Shown here piece by piece: positions 51,101-64,000 of a stretch of DNA of 64,000 bases (positions are counted from its first letter, which is position 1; each line of letters opens with the position of its first letter). The notes under the pieces were generated by a model, which made no database searches, had not been told where the DNA came from, and saw only the letters and a list, made by a program, of their open reading frames with translations. The stretch comes from Erythrocercus mccallii (lineage: Eukaryota > Chordata > Aves > Passeriformes > Dicruridae). The position numbers were made by a program, and so were the translations under genes. Location of the stretch: NCBI GenBank assembly GCA_013397435.1, contig VZRG01000451.1:248001-312000 (forward strand), in the 5' to 3' direction.

Positions 51101-54100
51101 TGAGATGTATGTAGGGGACAGAGGTGTAGGATGACAGAACCCTGCTTCATGGTTGAGCACTGGGGAAACAGTCTTTGGTGATGGCAGAACATGGGGAGAC
51201 CTTCAGGATGTATTCAGAAATCATCCTTCCAAGGACAAAGATCAGTTTCTCATTGTCTCACTGCTTGGGTGAGTCCTTAGTACAGGCAGACTCACCCGAG
51301 CTTTTCCTCTAATTGAAACAAGCTGTATGAACAGAGACCTAAATGTTGACAGTGTGTTTGTACTTTCATGGGATTGCTCTTTCCCCCTCTTCCGTTTTGT
51401 CAAAAAGAGCAGTGATATGACTGATTATGCAATTGAGTTCCTATTTCTTCCTACAAGAATAGCTACCTACAAGCTTATTTGCCAATTTCCCAAAGTTCTG
51501 GTAAATCTTGTTGCAAATGGGAGCAACCATTTCTTACCACTCACTTCAGGCAGAATTTTTCTGCCAAAAGCAAGGAAGAGAAAAAAGCAAAAGTGCATCA
51601 AGCAGGAAGAAGAAAGCCATGACAGCGATGAGTGGGGAGGAAGGTGTACTATAGCATGCATTTCCACAACAAGCTAAAAATGCCCTGTGTGAAGAAGCGT
51701 GGAAATATTTTTTAAAAATTGAACTTCCCTGTGGATGCCACTCAGTTTTCAAACACTCATGCTCATGAGATATAGTATTATTTATGGATGTTAGTTTAAA
51801 GAGGGGTTTTTTTTGTTTTTATTGATACTTTGATGTTTCTGAAGACCTGCAGATATGCTGCAGATTAAAATCACAAACTCAGGACAGCACAGAACTAATT
51901 GAGAAGGCTGTCTCAAAAGCAATTATACTGTTTAACTGTATTATTTTATAACATAGAATATTATAAGGATTTTTTGATGATGTCAAAGGACTTTAGCTAT
52001 GGTTATGGGAAGTCAGAGGCAACTGTACAAACTGCTGTCTGTCCTAGGATTAGCTGAGAACCTACTTGGCCCCTGGCATAAGACAAATCAGCCCAGATGC
52101 TCATAAGGGGGCAATGCATGGGAACAAGGCTGCTGGAGTTAGACATGCTGCTGCTCTGTCTTTCTTGAACAGTATCCTTTTGTTGCCTCTTACTTAAGGA
52201 CCCAAGTTCTTCCTTGACATATCTAATCTGTGTCTATATCTATACAGAGTTTTTGAAAATAGATGCATCATCCTACTGCAGGTATATAAACAGATTGGTT
52301 GAATCATCAGGTAACAAATGTACACAATCTTTGTGACGCATAATCTAATTATTTACAGATATGTTTTAGGCTTGCTTTTAAAAGATCTTCTGTGTAAATT
52401 GAGCAGAGTTCATGAAACTGTACAGAATATTATATGAAAACTGCTGGTAGTTTTTAACCACAGGTTCTTGGACTAGGAAAAGAATTGCAGAATAAGCACA
52501 TTCAAATAATTTTCAGTGATTCTTACATTGAGTCATCCCTGTCTACACTGATTTTTCCTCTGAAAACAGTTATAATGTTGTTATACCTATTCACTGTTGT
52601 AATATATTTCATATCTCATATATTTTAATATATTTAATGTATTTTATATATAGCATATATTTTCATATAGACAGAACAAATTAGTTTCTGCTCAAAGGTG
52701 TTGGATGTGAATCTTGAATCACAAATACAGGTATAACTCAAACCTTCTCAATGCTTCTGAAACCAGAAAAAATGAAAAACTTTGTTATTTTAATATGGTA
52801 TTCAGCTACTGGTTGCTGTGTATTCTTCTTTTCATGGAGGCAAACTGTTGTGCAGAAACAAATATTCTACAGAGAGAAATAGAATGAGCTGGAGAGCACA
52901 AGCACGGTGGTGGTGAAGAGAAAATGCATAATCCTGTTTCATGCCTATTTGCCACTTGAATTTCCCTGTGCTGACTCAAAACCCCACACAGCAGGCACTT
53001 TCAAAATTGACTATCCTTTCAGGGGGTCTAGTGTAATAGTACTTCAATAGGCTTTTCTGAGGTGAATTACCTGTTTTGATTTTATGTTTGGTTTCAGCAT
53101 TCATATAACTGTCTCTCTAGCCTGAAAAGCTCAATTTCCCTACCAGTCATGCTCTCTTTGTACCCTCTATCCACTACAGAGCTTGGCAACGTTTGGCAGC
53201 CTGCTCCGGGCAGCTGGATTTTCCTTCTCTGCCAGGTTCTACTCTTTGGAAATTATTTAAGCCAGAAAATTGCCCAGGAGGTCAAAAGAGAGAGTCTGAG
53301 GTTTCTTTACAAATTTAAATCAAAATGGTCAAGCTAAGGGACCTCATCAGTATATTCTGTGAAATGTATATGACCGAGCTGGTTATATATGACTTCTGTT
53401 TGCTACCTGATCCCAGATGCTGTTAATACTTCTCGCAGTAGTTCTGCTCCTGAAAGATTAAGACAGATTGACCACAGTCTATTTGCTGCTGAAGGAAAAA
53501 GGAGCTTCCAGAAGCACTAAGCTTGCTCTCCCAGCACATGCTCCCAGGAATGCTACCTGGTATATCTGTGACTTCCACCATTGTGCCTTTGGAATTATTA
53601 ATTTAATGAAAAGGAAGCAGTTTTGTTTTCCTCAGAAATAAGACATATTTAGATAATAGAACAAACGTGCTTTGCAAGGGTACTTTAACATGAGCTCTGC
53701 TAAAGTACTTCTAAAAATTTGGTAAAGTCACGTCTCTCAGAGAAAAAAGAATCAATGCAGTCTTTTTATTGCAGAAACCAGTCCACTGAGATAATAGCTT
53801 GCAAAACTCCCTGCACATTTGGAGCAAACCACTTACTTCCCCTTGTAAATATGGAAATTTTGGGCTCTGTCCTTGTCCTGAATATGGCTTATGTATTTCA
53901 AATAAAATTAAAGAGGAAAACTAAATACCATTATAAGTAGAAACCTGATGCCATTCCTTTCAGTGATTTCTGGAAAGCATCCTTAGTGAAACAGTGAATT
54001 TTATTAGAAGGGCATCTAATAAAATTTTTACAGGTGTGATCTCATTTAAAGCCTGATTCAGCTATAGAAAAAACTATTTTTATGGTTGTTGGACAAGAGC

Positions 54101-55405
54101 AATAGTGGCTTTGTAAAAGATATATGTTGCATGAAAACCCAAAAGGAAATACGTTTTTTTGGTGTGAAAAACACCATTCAAATTTCTTTTTACTATTTCA
54201 ACTTGCTTCTAAATTTCAACGACTAGTACTGCAAAATATGTACTTAATTGGCAAACGGAAAGGTACCAAAAGAAGTACAAAAAAGATGAAACTAAGCCTG
54301 GAAAAAGCAGTTCAAATGCAAGCCGAGAGCTCCATCTGCTGCTGGGCTGCGGCACAGCAGAAACTCAGCCTCTGGAGTCACAACGAGCTGCCATTGTAAG
54401 GATTTCGTTGTTAATTAGGAATTGGAATACTTTTAAGGAATACCTATAGATAGGACAATGCTTTTCTTGTCTTCCAGTCTATTTATCTTAATTTCCCTCT
54501 TTTATTTGTTTGTTGTGTTTTTGACCTGGCACCTTGAGATCACTACTAGCACTTGAATGATATGCTTCTGTCTTGAAATGTATGAGAAAAATTTCCTACA
54601 TAATCCTGAGTTATAATCCCAAACCCCTCTTGGGCTTCACCATCTCCAGTGTATTTCTGCATTTTCATGGGTGAAGGTCTTTTGTAAGAGCTGCGGTTTC
54701 CCAGTACCTTGCTTAATAAGAACATATTGGTGACAATGCAGTATTTCTGTCTGCCAGGTTCAGAACAAAATGGAGAATCCTCTCTACCTGTGACAGAATC
54801 CAGAAAATCTTCTCTACCAGTGACAACCTCCTTGCATTCTAAAAAGTGAGCAGAAGGCTGACATACTCTGACAGTCATCTTAGAAATGCATACAGTTTAT
54901 AGCAAAATAAATTGTAGTTCATAGTCTACTATAACCCCAAGTACATAGAGAAGGATAATCTGAATTTTAGAAATATGTGTTGATCAGAAAATGTTGATCT
55001 TGTCAAAAGGAACAGGTAGGATAAGTGGAATATTTTCATGAAGTGTTTGCTCTTACAGCTGGACTTGTAAGTCCTCACTTGAGGTGGACCTTGTGGATAA
55101 GTACAGATTTTTTTATTAACCATGTTATTTGTTGTTATTGTTACTGCAGTGCATCTTACATGTTTAGGTCTGCATTGTGTCTCAGTTTGCCAGAAAGGTT
55201 TCTGTGGTGACTCGTTCAGTATTGAGGTTTCTAGATTCATGCTACACATATTTTCAGGGCGTTGGCCATAGATTGGCTCTAGTCTGGTCCCATGGACTTG
55301 CTGCCTGTTAGCAGCTGAGTCACACTAAATTGCTGCTGGGAGGAAATTCTCTTATTTTTTTCGTCCCAAACTAAACCCACTCAAGTAGGATGTTTTCCTA
55401 GTTCA
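48129..55405. other. Unique noncoding sequence
   Basis: There are only short, unrecognised frames on both strands (maximum 116 codons at 51,327-51,677). The region is mixed in composition, with AT-rich stretches at about 52,600-52,670. A weak duplication of about 30 bp lies at about 54,778-54,830 (TCTCTACC-GTGACA words twice). No mobile element is recognised. Confidence 0.55.
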
Positions 55406-55409
55406 GTTG

Positions 55410-55461
55410 GGTTGGACTAGCTGTTTTAGAAAGGTCCCTTCCAAGCCAAACCATTCTTTGA
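55410..55461 (+). mobile_element. CR1 3' end fragment, about 52 bp
   Basis: GGTTGGACTAGCTGTTTTAG followed by AAAGGTCCCTTCCAAGCCAA and CCATTCTTTGATTG is the terminal part of a CR1 element in plus orientation, with mutated terminal repeats. It is a very short, old insertion. Confidence 0.8.
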
Positions 55462-55464
55462 TTG

Positions 55465-58400
55465 TAAGAAGTGCTCTGAGATAGCTTTGGCATGTTCACC
55501 ACAGGGTGGTAAGTGGGGATGCCTGTGAGAGTCACTTAAAAACTACATTTGTGTTGGGAACTAAAATGCTAATCCATGAACTAAAATTGATGCAGAGAAA
55601 TCTTCTACTGGAAAAAGCCAACATTTCATTCCAGAGATAGTATTTTTAAAACTTTGCCTGGCATAATGTATTGTAGAGTACATGTTAAAGTGTATTTTAA
55701 TTCTATTTGTGTTCCTAAGGGCAAACATGGGTTCTCTTTCTCACTCTGCACTTTGCATGCTCTTTCCATGTTATAACAGAAAACAAATAATATCCCTTGG
55801 AGATTTTTTTGCTTGAAATTTAAGCAATACTCAGCTTAAGAAAAAAAATGGAGATATAGTTGGATAGTTGGATGAGTATAGTTGGATCACCTTTCGCTGA
55901 AAACAAGATTTTTCCTCTTTGAGCTCAACCTTCCCTAGAGCAGAGTGCAAGCATTTTAACAGAGGCTCTTCTCCCTTTCTTCCATCTCAGAGTAAACAAT
56001 GGCTTGTGATAGCTCTATATAGCTATATACACCAAATTGTGACAGATCCTGGGGGCAAAAAAATGTAGAATAGGAATGACTTTCAACAATGGATGGAATA
56101 ATTATGAATACATATCCTCTATAATTATTTTTATTAGAAGAAGAATTGAAAGTGTCTTTGTGCTATTATTAATTGCTTTCCCATCCATTACTTTAATTCC
56201 AGAATAAATATTTCAATATTAAATATAAATCGAGAGTGTTTTTCCTTTCTTCTCCTCTATAATTCTTGTCAACCTACATTTTATACCAATAACACAGGCT
56301 TAATGATATACTATATACTAAAATGCAATCACAAAGCTTTCCAGTGCCAAATACACTCATAAACTCAGAAACCAAACCGTGATTTTATCCTATAGGTTTC
56401 ATTAAACTTGGTGACAGCTTTAGGAAAAAGAACATAAACTTTTCCTTTTCTTATAATGTGAAGAATTATGGAGTTGATGAATCTGGAATAAGGTTGAAGG
56501 AGAAGGGCGAATAAATAAGAGCTTTTTGGATATTTTGTGTGATGTTCAAACAGATGTCTCTGCACAGACACAATCCCTGAAGTTCCCACTGATAACAAAA
56601 ATATTTAGAAGATTCTGGTGATCAGCTAACCCAAAGTTTCTCTGTGCAACTCAGCAGAGAAAAAACATCTACAGCTGTACAAGCAAGGTGGTGGCAGTAA
56701 GAATTGGGGGTTCAGTTTACCTCACTACTGGACATTACACAAGAAAGAAAAAATTATGTAGAACATAAAAAAGAGGAGCAAAATAATAATTCAAGACTTG
56801 AAGATTATTTCTTACAGACAAGAAGGTCAATCTATTTACTTCATCAATAAGAAGACCAAGTCTCTCCTCAGAAAAATGACTAACAAAAATTTTAGTAAAG
56901 ATGTTTTTGATCCAGAAGAGAAAAAGGGTCATAGGAATTAATGACTGGAAGCTGAAAATGGGAAAATTTAATTTAGGAACATAGCAAAATGCAAGCAGTG
57001 AGAGTGAATAGCACTGCAACAAACTACTAATAAAGAAGTGGATTTTCCATAATTTTAATTTTTATAAAGTGATGCCTTATGTATTGTTCTTCAGAAAAGT
57101 AATTATTTCTATGCATAATAATTTTGCCTCTGATGGAATGCTTTGATTTACTTTTCCTGTGAGACATATCCTCTAATATTTATTTTGTTATAATTAAAGT
57201 TGACAAGAATTGTACTTTATAAAGGTAGAAAATGAAAATATTGGGCTAAGGTAGTTGTTTTGGTTATGGAAGGAAGAAAATTTGTAAAGGATGCTGTATA
57301 AAAGGTAATGTATATATTACAGCTTTCCTCTGAGGAATGGGATGGCTGGAAGTTAAATTGGAACCACCAGCTGTCAAAACCTTCTTTGAGTCTATGTGCT
57401 GAAATGAAATCTCATCACAATTTTTCTCCCTGTGAACAATTTCCCTTAACGTCTGTGAAAGAAGTATTATTGCAGTCACCTAAATTGAGAAACCAGAATG
57501 AATGGAATAGAGAAAATGTTCTTGAAATTTATTCAAGAGGATTCTTCAAATGTAGGAATTGATGTGACAAAGTCACAGTGGACTTGGCCTGTGATAGAAA
57601 ACCCTGCTTGATTTTGAAAGGATTTTTGTTAAAGAATTTTTGCTCCAAACATCATCATCAAGTAGTAGCAGCAAACTACAAGAGCAGAAAATTGATGGAC
57701 TTGTTTCTGCCTATGTTTCTCACTTTTTGACTGACACATTATATGGATATATTATGACACCTGAGATCTATATTTTATGATATTTTCTGTCTTCATCACA
57801 GCAACAAGTCCGTGCCAGAAGATCCACCCCTAGCTGTTCTCAGCTCTGGCTCCAAATAGAAAAAGTGAGACATTGTTAACTGACCCTGGAGAAACTCACA
57901 GATATTCACCAAATTGTCTCTGTCTCTTCAGAGTGGATCAGTGTGTGTTCATCAAGATATGTGCTAGTCCAAGACACTACTTGCACACAGTCTCCAGTTT
58001 AAAAATATGGATATAATTGCTCATGTGGAAACAAGCTGCAGCATATGTATTTTTCATTCTTTTCTGCAGGTATTTCTCCTGCAGGGTGTGCAGAACAACA
58101 AAACAGGAACAAATGGAGCCATTATGCCTATTCACTGAAATATTTGCTCTTTGGTGTACTATTTGTTTTCTTATTTTGATGCCCTGTGGCTGTGAAAACT
58201 GATACAGCTTTCTTAGCTGTGAGAGAACTCTGCGCTCTATTTAGGGAGCAGTGGGCCCTGTAGCATCCTGGGTCATTTCTGCCGTAGTAAGGAAACTCCT
58301 CTTAAAATGCAGCTCTCAATAACTGAATTTCTGGAAATCTTGTACCTCCCACTATAAAGTCTGAAGACCCTCTCCAGTTCTTTAGCAGGATAAGATGCGA

Positions 58401-59315
58401 CCTCAGATTGAAGTGAGTCTTCACCATGACCCAGGAATTCAAACCACCTGCCAATTTTACTGTGTCCATCAGCACATCCACGGAATTCATTTGGAGATAG
58501 AGACATTGAGCTGTGGAGAGGAAGCTAAATATTTCACTTACACCATTGATCGTAATTCACTGGTCAATTGACAGGGCAGGTCTGTATTTCTGGCTGGCCT
58601 AGGGACATCATGGTTTCTATGTCTCAATCTGTTGGTGTAACATCCCCCTGGTGTAAGTTGTGTAAAGTATAAGAAAGGTATCCTGCTCAGGCCCTACTTA
58701 TCTGGATTTGGGAAATTCTTTGCTGATATGAAATTGACCATGTTCAACAGTCATGCATAGTGTTCTCTCCTATATTTTTGAAATGGGTTTAAAATACTGT
58801 GTTGACAAAACCAAGATCAATACTGATAAAATACTGGTGCAAGAACAGCTGTAAAGTCAGAGTGATGGCTGGAAGTGGGGAGGACACATTGCATCTAGCA
58901 AGTACTGAGACCTAGTATCCTGTCTCTAGCCAAGAGCAGAACCTTAGGAAAGAACCTGCAAGAACAGGGTAAACAGAAAGAGACACTTTCCTTTATGCTC
59001 ACTCCAAGATGCCAGGTTTTTGAATGTAATGTTGCACTCCAGGTAGGCTCTAGCTCCGTGCTTTTGTCTCTTTGCTCTTAACATCCATTTAAACTTTTAG
59101 CATAAAATTAGTCTTTATTTGGTAACAAGCTCTATGGCCAAACTGCAGGTAAAAAGTTCTGATTTAAAAAAAATGTCACTTTCTAATTCAATTTAGTAGT
59201 TCCTAATTCCAGAAAGAATCAATGAATAAGTATTCAGCAAATTTTCAGTATTATAAACAGTAAATAAACATTCACTAGTCATTTTGTTTGCTGCCTTTCT
59301 ACCTTTCTACACTTT
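55465..59315. other. Unique noncoding sequence
   Basis: There are short frames only. A pyrimidine tract ending CTGCAG at about 58,053-58,068 looks like an acceptor, but no convincing donor follows. No repeat family is recognised. Confidence 0.55.
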
Positions 59316-59543
59316 TATATCTATACCTGTATCATCTATATCTATATCTGTATCTATATCTATCTATATCTATATCTATATATCTATATCTATATCTATA
59401 TCTATCTATATCTATATCATCTATATCTATATCTATCTATATCTATATCTATCTATATCTATATCTATATCTATATCTATATCTATATCTATATCTATAT
59501 ATCTATATCTATATCTGTATCTGTATCTGTATCTATCTATCTC
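59316..59543. repeat. (CTATAT)n microsatellite with CTGTAT and CTAT variants
   Basis: About 228 bp are built of CTATAT hexamers interspersed with CTAT tetramers. CTGTAT variants cluster at both edges (near 59,349 and 59,516-59,532). The two 110-codon plus-strand frames running through it encode only I/Y/S/L repeats and are artefacts. Confidence 0.97.
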
Positions 59544-60792
59544 TTTGTCCAGTCCAAAAGGTTTATCTGGCCTTCCGTTGTCTTCTGTCCTGGAATTGGG
59601 ACAAGGTTATTAAACACTGACATTCTCCTATTACCCCTAGAGCCATTCTTGCTCTAGCCCCCTGCTTAAAATCATCACAGAAGTAAGATGACTGCACCAC
59701 CATGAACAGAAAGAAACATACAGCCAGCTCAGTAGAACGCTTGGTTTGCACAATGATGCAATTTAAATTCTTTGATGTTTTAAGACAGTGAAACATGCAC
59801 ATGAAATTTCTAGCCTCTCTTTACAAATATTTAATTCTATTTAAATTTTTTTTTTTGGTTAAAAAAGAAAGTATCCAAGGGTGGCGTGTTCCCTTGAAAT
59901 TACAGCAAAAGATGTGTTATTTTTTTGGCACCTTTTAGGACTTTTTGGGTTGCATGTTAAAGCAAAATTGTGCATCAGCAGAATTAATGCTGGAAATGTT
60001 ACAGGTCTTTATGACAGCCACTATGTTATCATGTCATGATAAAAATAAGTTGGAAAGATGGGTTTAGTAATTGGTCACAAGGACCAACATCCAAAGATAA
60101 AAAGGTCTCTTTATGTAGAGAGTACATTGCCCCAAGCTGGTACTACTGTGTAATTTTTTCAGATTTAAATTCTTGCGTTGACAGGTTTTTCTGAAGAACT
60201 GCATTTTTGATGCTAAGTGCTACAGAAGCTCCTGTAGAAGGCAGCTAAGGAAAGATAGGGGCAGGCATGATAGAGAAAACTGAAGACAGAAGAGCTTAAT
60301 GGAGCACAAAATGAATTTTGTCTGCCAGGGGCAGCATTCGGTGACAAGGAAAATTTGCAAGTATTTGGAGGCTATAGAATTTGGGACCTTTAGGGCTCTG
60401 TCTTATTATCAACATGGTTGCTCAGTCCAATTACACAAAACATTTCAGCCCACTAGTTAACATCAAATGACAATGAGATAAAGGGCAGAAAATTAATGAA
60501 GAAAAATAAAAATGAACCTGGTTGGAACAGCCATATATGCAAGCACACTCATATACAAGGACTCCAAAAATTTCTAGTAACTGTTGGTATTTCCTTCTTT
60601 TTTTAAATGCTCTTTCTTTAGAAATGACTGAATAGATGTTCAGTCTACGTGCAAGAACCTTTCCTTCTTCAGCTGTTGGGAAAGAAGTAAAGACAAAAAA
60701 GTTATACTGAGGGCATTTAAAAAGCTACTAACTAGAGTTTAGAAACTCTGAGGCTATAATGGGACTTTCAAAATAACTGAATAGCTAGTATT
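59544..60792. other. Unique noncoding sequence between two microsatellites
   Basis: About 1.25 kb of mixed sequence with a short T run near 59,849-59,858. No gene or element is recognised. Confidence 0.55.
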
Positions 60793-60890
60793 GGATAGGA
60801 TAGGATAGGATAGGATAGGATAGGATAGGATAGGATAGGATAGGATAGGATAGGATAGGACAGGATAAGATAAGATAGGATAGGATAGGA
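60793..60890. repeat. (GGATA)n microsatellite, about 20 copies
   Basis: About 98 bp of the pentamer GGATA. The first 13 copies or so are perfect, and then single-base changes appear near 60,861-60,876 (CAGGATAAGATAAGATA). The purity suggests a young, polymorphic locus. Confidence 0.97.
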
Positions 60891-63800
60891 TTTAGAAAAA
60901 AAAATGAAGTAAGGATGAAGCATTTCTTAGTCCTGGGAAGAGAGGTATAACAAGTTATACAAGGGGGAAGGACTGAAGGAAGGATAAAAGAAGGAGGGAC
61001 AGAAACTGAGTGAAGACAGGTTTAGAGAGGATAGAGACTAACAGGATAAACAGATCTGGCAGCAGAAAAAAGGGAAGAAACAAGTAAGAAAAGGATACTA
61101 AAAAGTAGCAAAGAACAGAAAAAAGAGTAAACCATGAGTGAATACGACAGATATATATTCTAATTTGCCCTGAAAGCAATGCATTTCCATGCAGAAGTAA
61201 CTATCATGAGATCAAGACCACAGTGATTTAGCACAATCAAACTAATATACATCAGCATTCCTCTTCTTCTGGTTGAAGAAATAACCTGCCTCTTATTGAC
61301 TTGATGTTTTACTTTGGATGGAAATTTGGACCTCAGAGCACTGGTCCAACCAACTCCTGCATTTTATTTGAAAGTAATTTTAGAAGCTACCTCATTTGCC
61401 CTGGTGATGTTATTGCAGCAAATTATTTCCTCAGGAACTAAATTCAAGTGTGGACTGACAATTTTTGAGCATCTGGCTTTTATTATTGCTATAACATGCT
61501 TTTAATGTGTGAAGGTCAGAAAGACTTCAAGAAAATATTTACAAACAGTACAAATGTCAAATCACTCTTCTCTTTTCCTAAAGTTTAATGAAAACATTCT
61601 TAATATTGATTTTACCTTGCATGAAAATTCTCTAAATCAGTAAAATCCATTCAGACACTATAAGCATATCTTTGTTACAGTAACATGGTATTGCCTGGCA
61701 TCATTATGAAGTATTTATGACAACCTGTCTTACTATGCATTTATTATAATAGCATATTTGAGTTTCTTTTGAATATAACAGTATATTTCAAAATCTTGAC
61801 TATGAGGAAAAGCAGAAATATCCTGTTAGATACATATACATGTTTACACACACTTCAGCTAGCCTCTCATCTTTAATTCCATTTCACAACTTTGATTTAG
61901 ATAATCAGAAAAGAATCAATAAGAAAATGGTAGATCTTTCATGATAGTGAAGAAGTTTTATAACCACACTTGATCATGCCATTCATTTAGGGATATAAAA
62001 GAATGAAAGGGCAGAGTCAATAGGGTAAAACCGACTTAATAGAATGCTAGGTCTTCTTATTGATGAAACCAGAAAATAGGATCTTCCCAACTTTTTTTAG
62101 CACATGGAATGAAAACAGAGCTTGGGAGAAGAAGGAATGATCCAGGGAACAGGCTCTGTTTTTCAGTGAACAATCCATTGTCTGTGTGAGCAGAGCTCAT
62201 GAAAAACCCCACCAGTCCTGCTCTCACCTCTCACTAGTCCCCTTTCTGGCTGTACTTGAAAGGCACTTTTGTCATCCACAACCTAGCTTATAATCTGGGG
62301 CACCCTTCATAAAGGAGTCATGGATGTACTGGGTGAGTCTTACCCACTCCAAGCTGTTTAGAGAAAGTTTTCTGGCAAAGGGAATGAAATGTCTCTGTCT
62401 AAATTTTTTTTCTAGACAAGATGTTAAACTGGACCCTAAGTTTAATTTCTAGAACTTTTGTTTGCTAGTGCCATGTGCCAGGGCACTGATGGGCAGAGAA
62501 GAGCCCTGAGGAGCTGGAAACTGGCACAATTGAGGAATTGCTGTGGCTGCTGCAAGATATTTGATATTTGTTATGTGTGAAACACACCTTCCCCCTCGTT
62601 AATGAGATCAAAAACTTAATGAATAGTCTGGATCTTCTTATTACAATTTCATAGGTTAAGTCTTATAATTTATAGGAAGAGATCAATTTTACATATGGTG
62701 TAAAAAAGCAGGGCTTGGGAATTTCAGGGCATGAAAAGCAGCTTGCTGTTCCAGATGGTTTATAAAGTCTGACAACACTGTTTCACCCTGTAGAGCAGTT
62801 TTTGGAAACTGTCCCCAGCTTACCAGCTGTACAAGAATGCAGTGACAGAAGGGAATACTTGACATATTTATAAGCAAAATTCAAATTATTTCCTATCCTT
62901 AGGGGAACAGATAAGCATCTCCAGTCTAATATGATGCTATTAAACGCTGGAAAAAAAAAGGTGCAAGATGGATCTCTCAGTGTATTTACACTTTATATAT
63001 CCGACCATGTGCTTGTTTCATTTGCTAGTCAGTCCCGTTATTGTTAATTAGGCACCTGGCTGCCAGAAACTCTCCTCCTTTCTGCCTCATCCCAAGGGCA
63101 GAGGCAGGCACTGGGGCTGGGGCTGGAGGACTCGATGCCTCAGCCTGACCACCGGGTGTCACTGTTTGACAGAAATAAACTTGGGAGGCTAGGAGCCTTC
63201 TCCACTCGTATGCTAGAAGATACGGATTTCATTCTAAAATTCTCTTCCCCATCTGGCCTCTCATTGGATAGAGTTTTAAGCGATCATTCAGAGTGGGATG
63301 ATTCTGTTTGAAATGGATTTTGGAAAACGCTTTCATTTTTAATAAAAATACAAAAGGCAGTGGAAAAATGAGAAAAATAAGGTAACTTCTGAGCATTTGA
63401 GATATGCTGTGCTGCTAAAATTTCTCAATTACATTTATTTACTGGCATCATAGTCCAAGCTGCAGATAAAAATAGTGCTGAATTAATATGGAAAACCTGT
63501 TCCTCCAGATTTTCAACCTAAAATATTAGATTTCTAGTGTTTCTCAGGCCAACAGTAAGCCTACTGACACTTGTAGTTAGATGTAAGAGAAAATGTCGGA
63601 TTTGAAATCAGCCAAAAGTATAAAAAAAGCTCTTCAAGAAAAACCTTCTTTCAAAAAGCTTAGGGATGCCTGCCCATTTTAAAAAGAAAATATTTTGGTA
63701 CTCTTAAGAAAGGGAATACACTGGTACAACTTCAGAGTCTCTTACCCAGATGACAAAAGTAGAAAAAAAAAAGTATTTTCTCTCTTAACTGATAACTGAA

Positions 63801-64000
63801 TGCCATGCCCTTATAGTGAACAGTCAAAAAGTACAACCAATTAATTAAAAAAAGGGGTAGTAACCTAGAAAAGGAGGATAAATTAATCCCAGGAAAATGG
63901 GAAAATGGAGACGGTACCTCAATGAAAAGTACATTCTGAGTGGAGTAAAATCATTGAGTGTGATAGAGATCAAAGGATTTATTGCCTCCTGTCTAATAGA
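60891..64000. other. Unique noncoding sequence with a GC-richer patch
   Basis: The first 250 bp are purine-rich on the plus strand (GAAGGA, GGATAG, AAGAAAGG words). The remainder is AT-rich apart from about 63,050-63,170, which is GC-richer and includes two CTGGGG copies (GGCACTGGGGCTGGGGCTGG). It borders a TTGTTAATTAGG homeodomain-type word at 63,041. No gene is seen. Confidence 0.5.

Noticed and set aside
54778..54830. Imperfect repeat of about 30 bp, giving TGRED twice in a minus-strand frame
   Set aside because: Copies are short and diverged. The frame is otherwise unrecognised.
58053..58090. Acceptor-like TTCTTTTCTGCAG
   Set aside because: A second CAG lies 15 bases on, but the following frame stops soon and no consensus donor is nearby.
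59284..59620. Two 110-codon frames rich in I, Y, S and L
   Set aside because: Translation of the CTATAT microsatellite, not protein coding.
1..64000. Search for CRISPR arrays, operons, tRNA or rRNA genes
   Set aside because: None is visible. The sequence is vertebrate nuclear DNA, so prokaryotic systems are not expected.

Overview
This window looks like gene-poor vertebrate DNA, most probably from a bird. The evidence for a bird is the interspersed repeats. Four pieces of CR1 LINE lie at about 16.5, 33.3, 47.4 and 55.4 kb, and three of them end in the typical ATTCTATG-type 3' terminus (degenerate in the piece at 55.4 kb). There is also one solo LTR of a type I recognise from avian genomes, at about 33.0-33.6 kb. 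I see no mammalian SINEs or L1, no bacterial gene organisation and no rRNA or tRNA gene. The bird order cannot be fixed from this sequence.

No protein-coding gene can be supported. Open frames are short, overlap on both strands, and lack recognisable domains. Only two, together forming the C-terminal end of the CR1 reverse-transcriptase protein at 47.45-48.12 kb, belong to a known family. The window is best read as intergenic DNA or part of a very large intron.

Layout. 1-16.5 kb: unique sequence of mixed composition with a few simple-sequence tracts, including a strong minus-strand G-quadruplex motif at 7.86 kb. 16.5-20.9 kb: CR1 piece, a 45-bp tandem duplication, and a GC-richer patch at 18.6-19.1 kb. 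20.9-26.1 kb: AT-rich block that lacks 60-codon open frames for its first 3.9 kb. 25.8-26.1 kb: two consensus splice donors on the minus strand. 27.0 kb: perfect 12-bp inverted repeat. 33.0-33.6 kb: LTR with a 74-bp CR1 tail nested in it. 35.9-38.2 kb: homeodomain-type palindromes and the best exon candidate, 63 nt on the plus strand at 38,139-38,201. 41.4-42.2 kb: GC-rich insert broken by a 199-base assembly gap. 47.4-48.1 kb: longest CR1. 59.3-60.9 kb: a hexanucleotide and a pentanucleotide microsatellite. 60.9-64.0 kb: unique sequence with a GC-richer patch near 63.1 kb.

Nothing here forms a recognisable multi-gene system. The items most worth checking are the candidate exons, the palindrome cluster at 37.66 kb, the nested LTR/CR1 insertion and the sequence missing in the gap.
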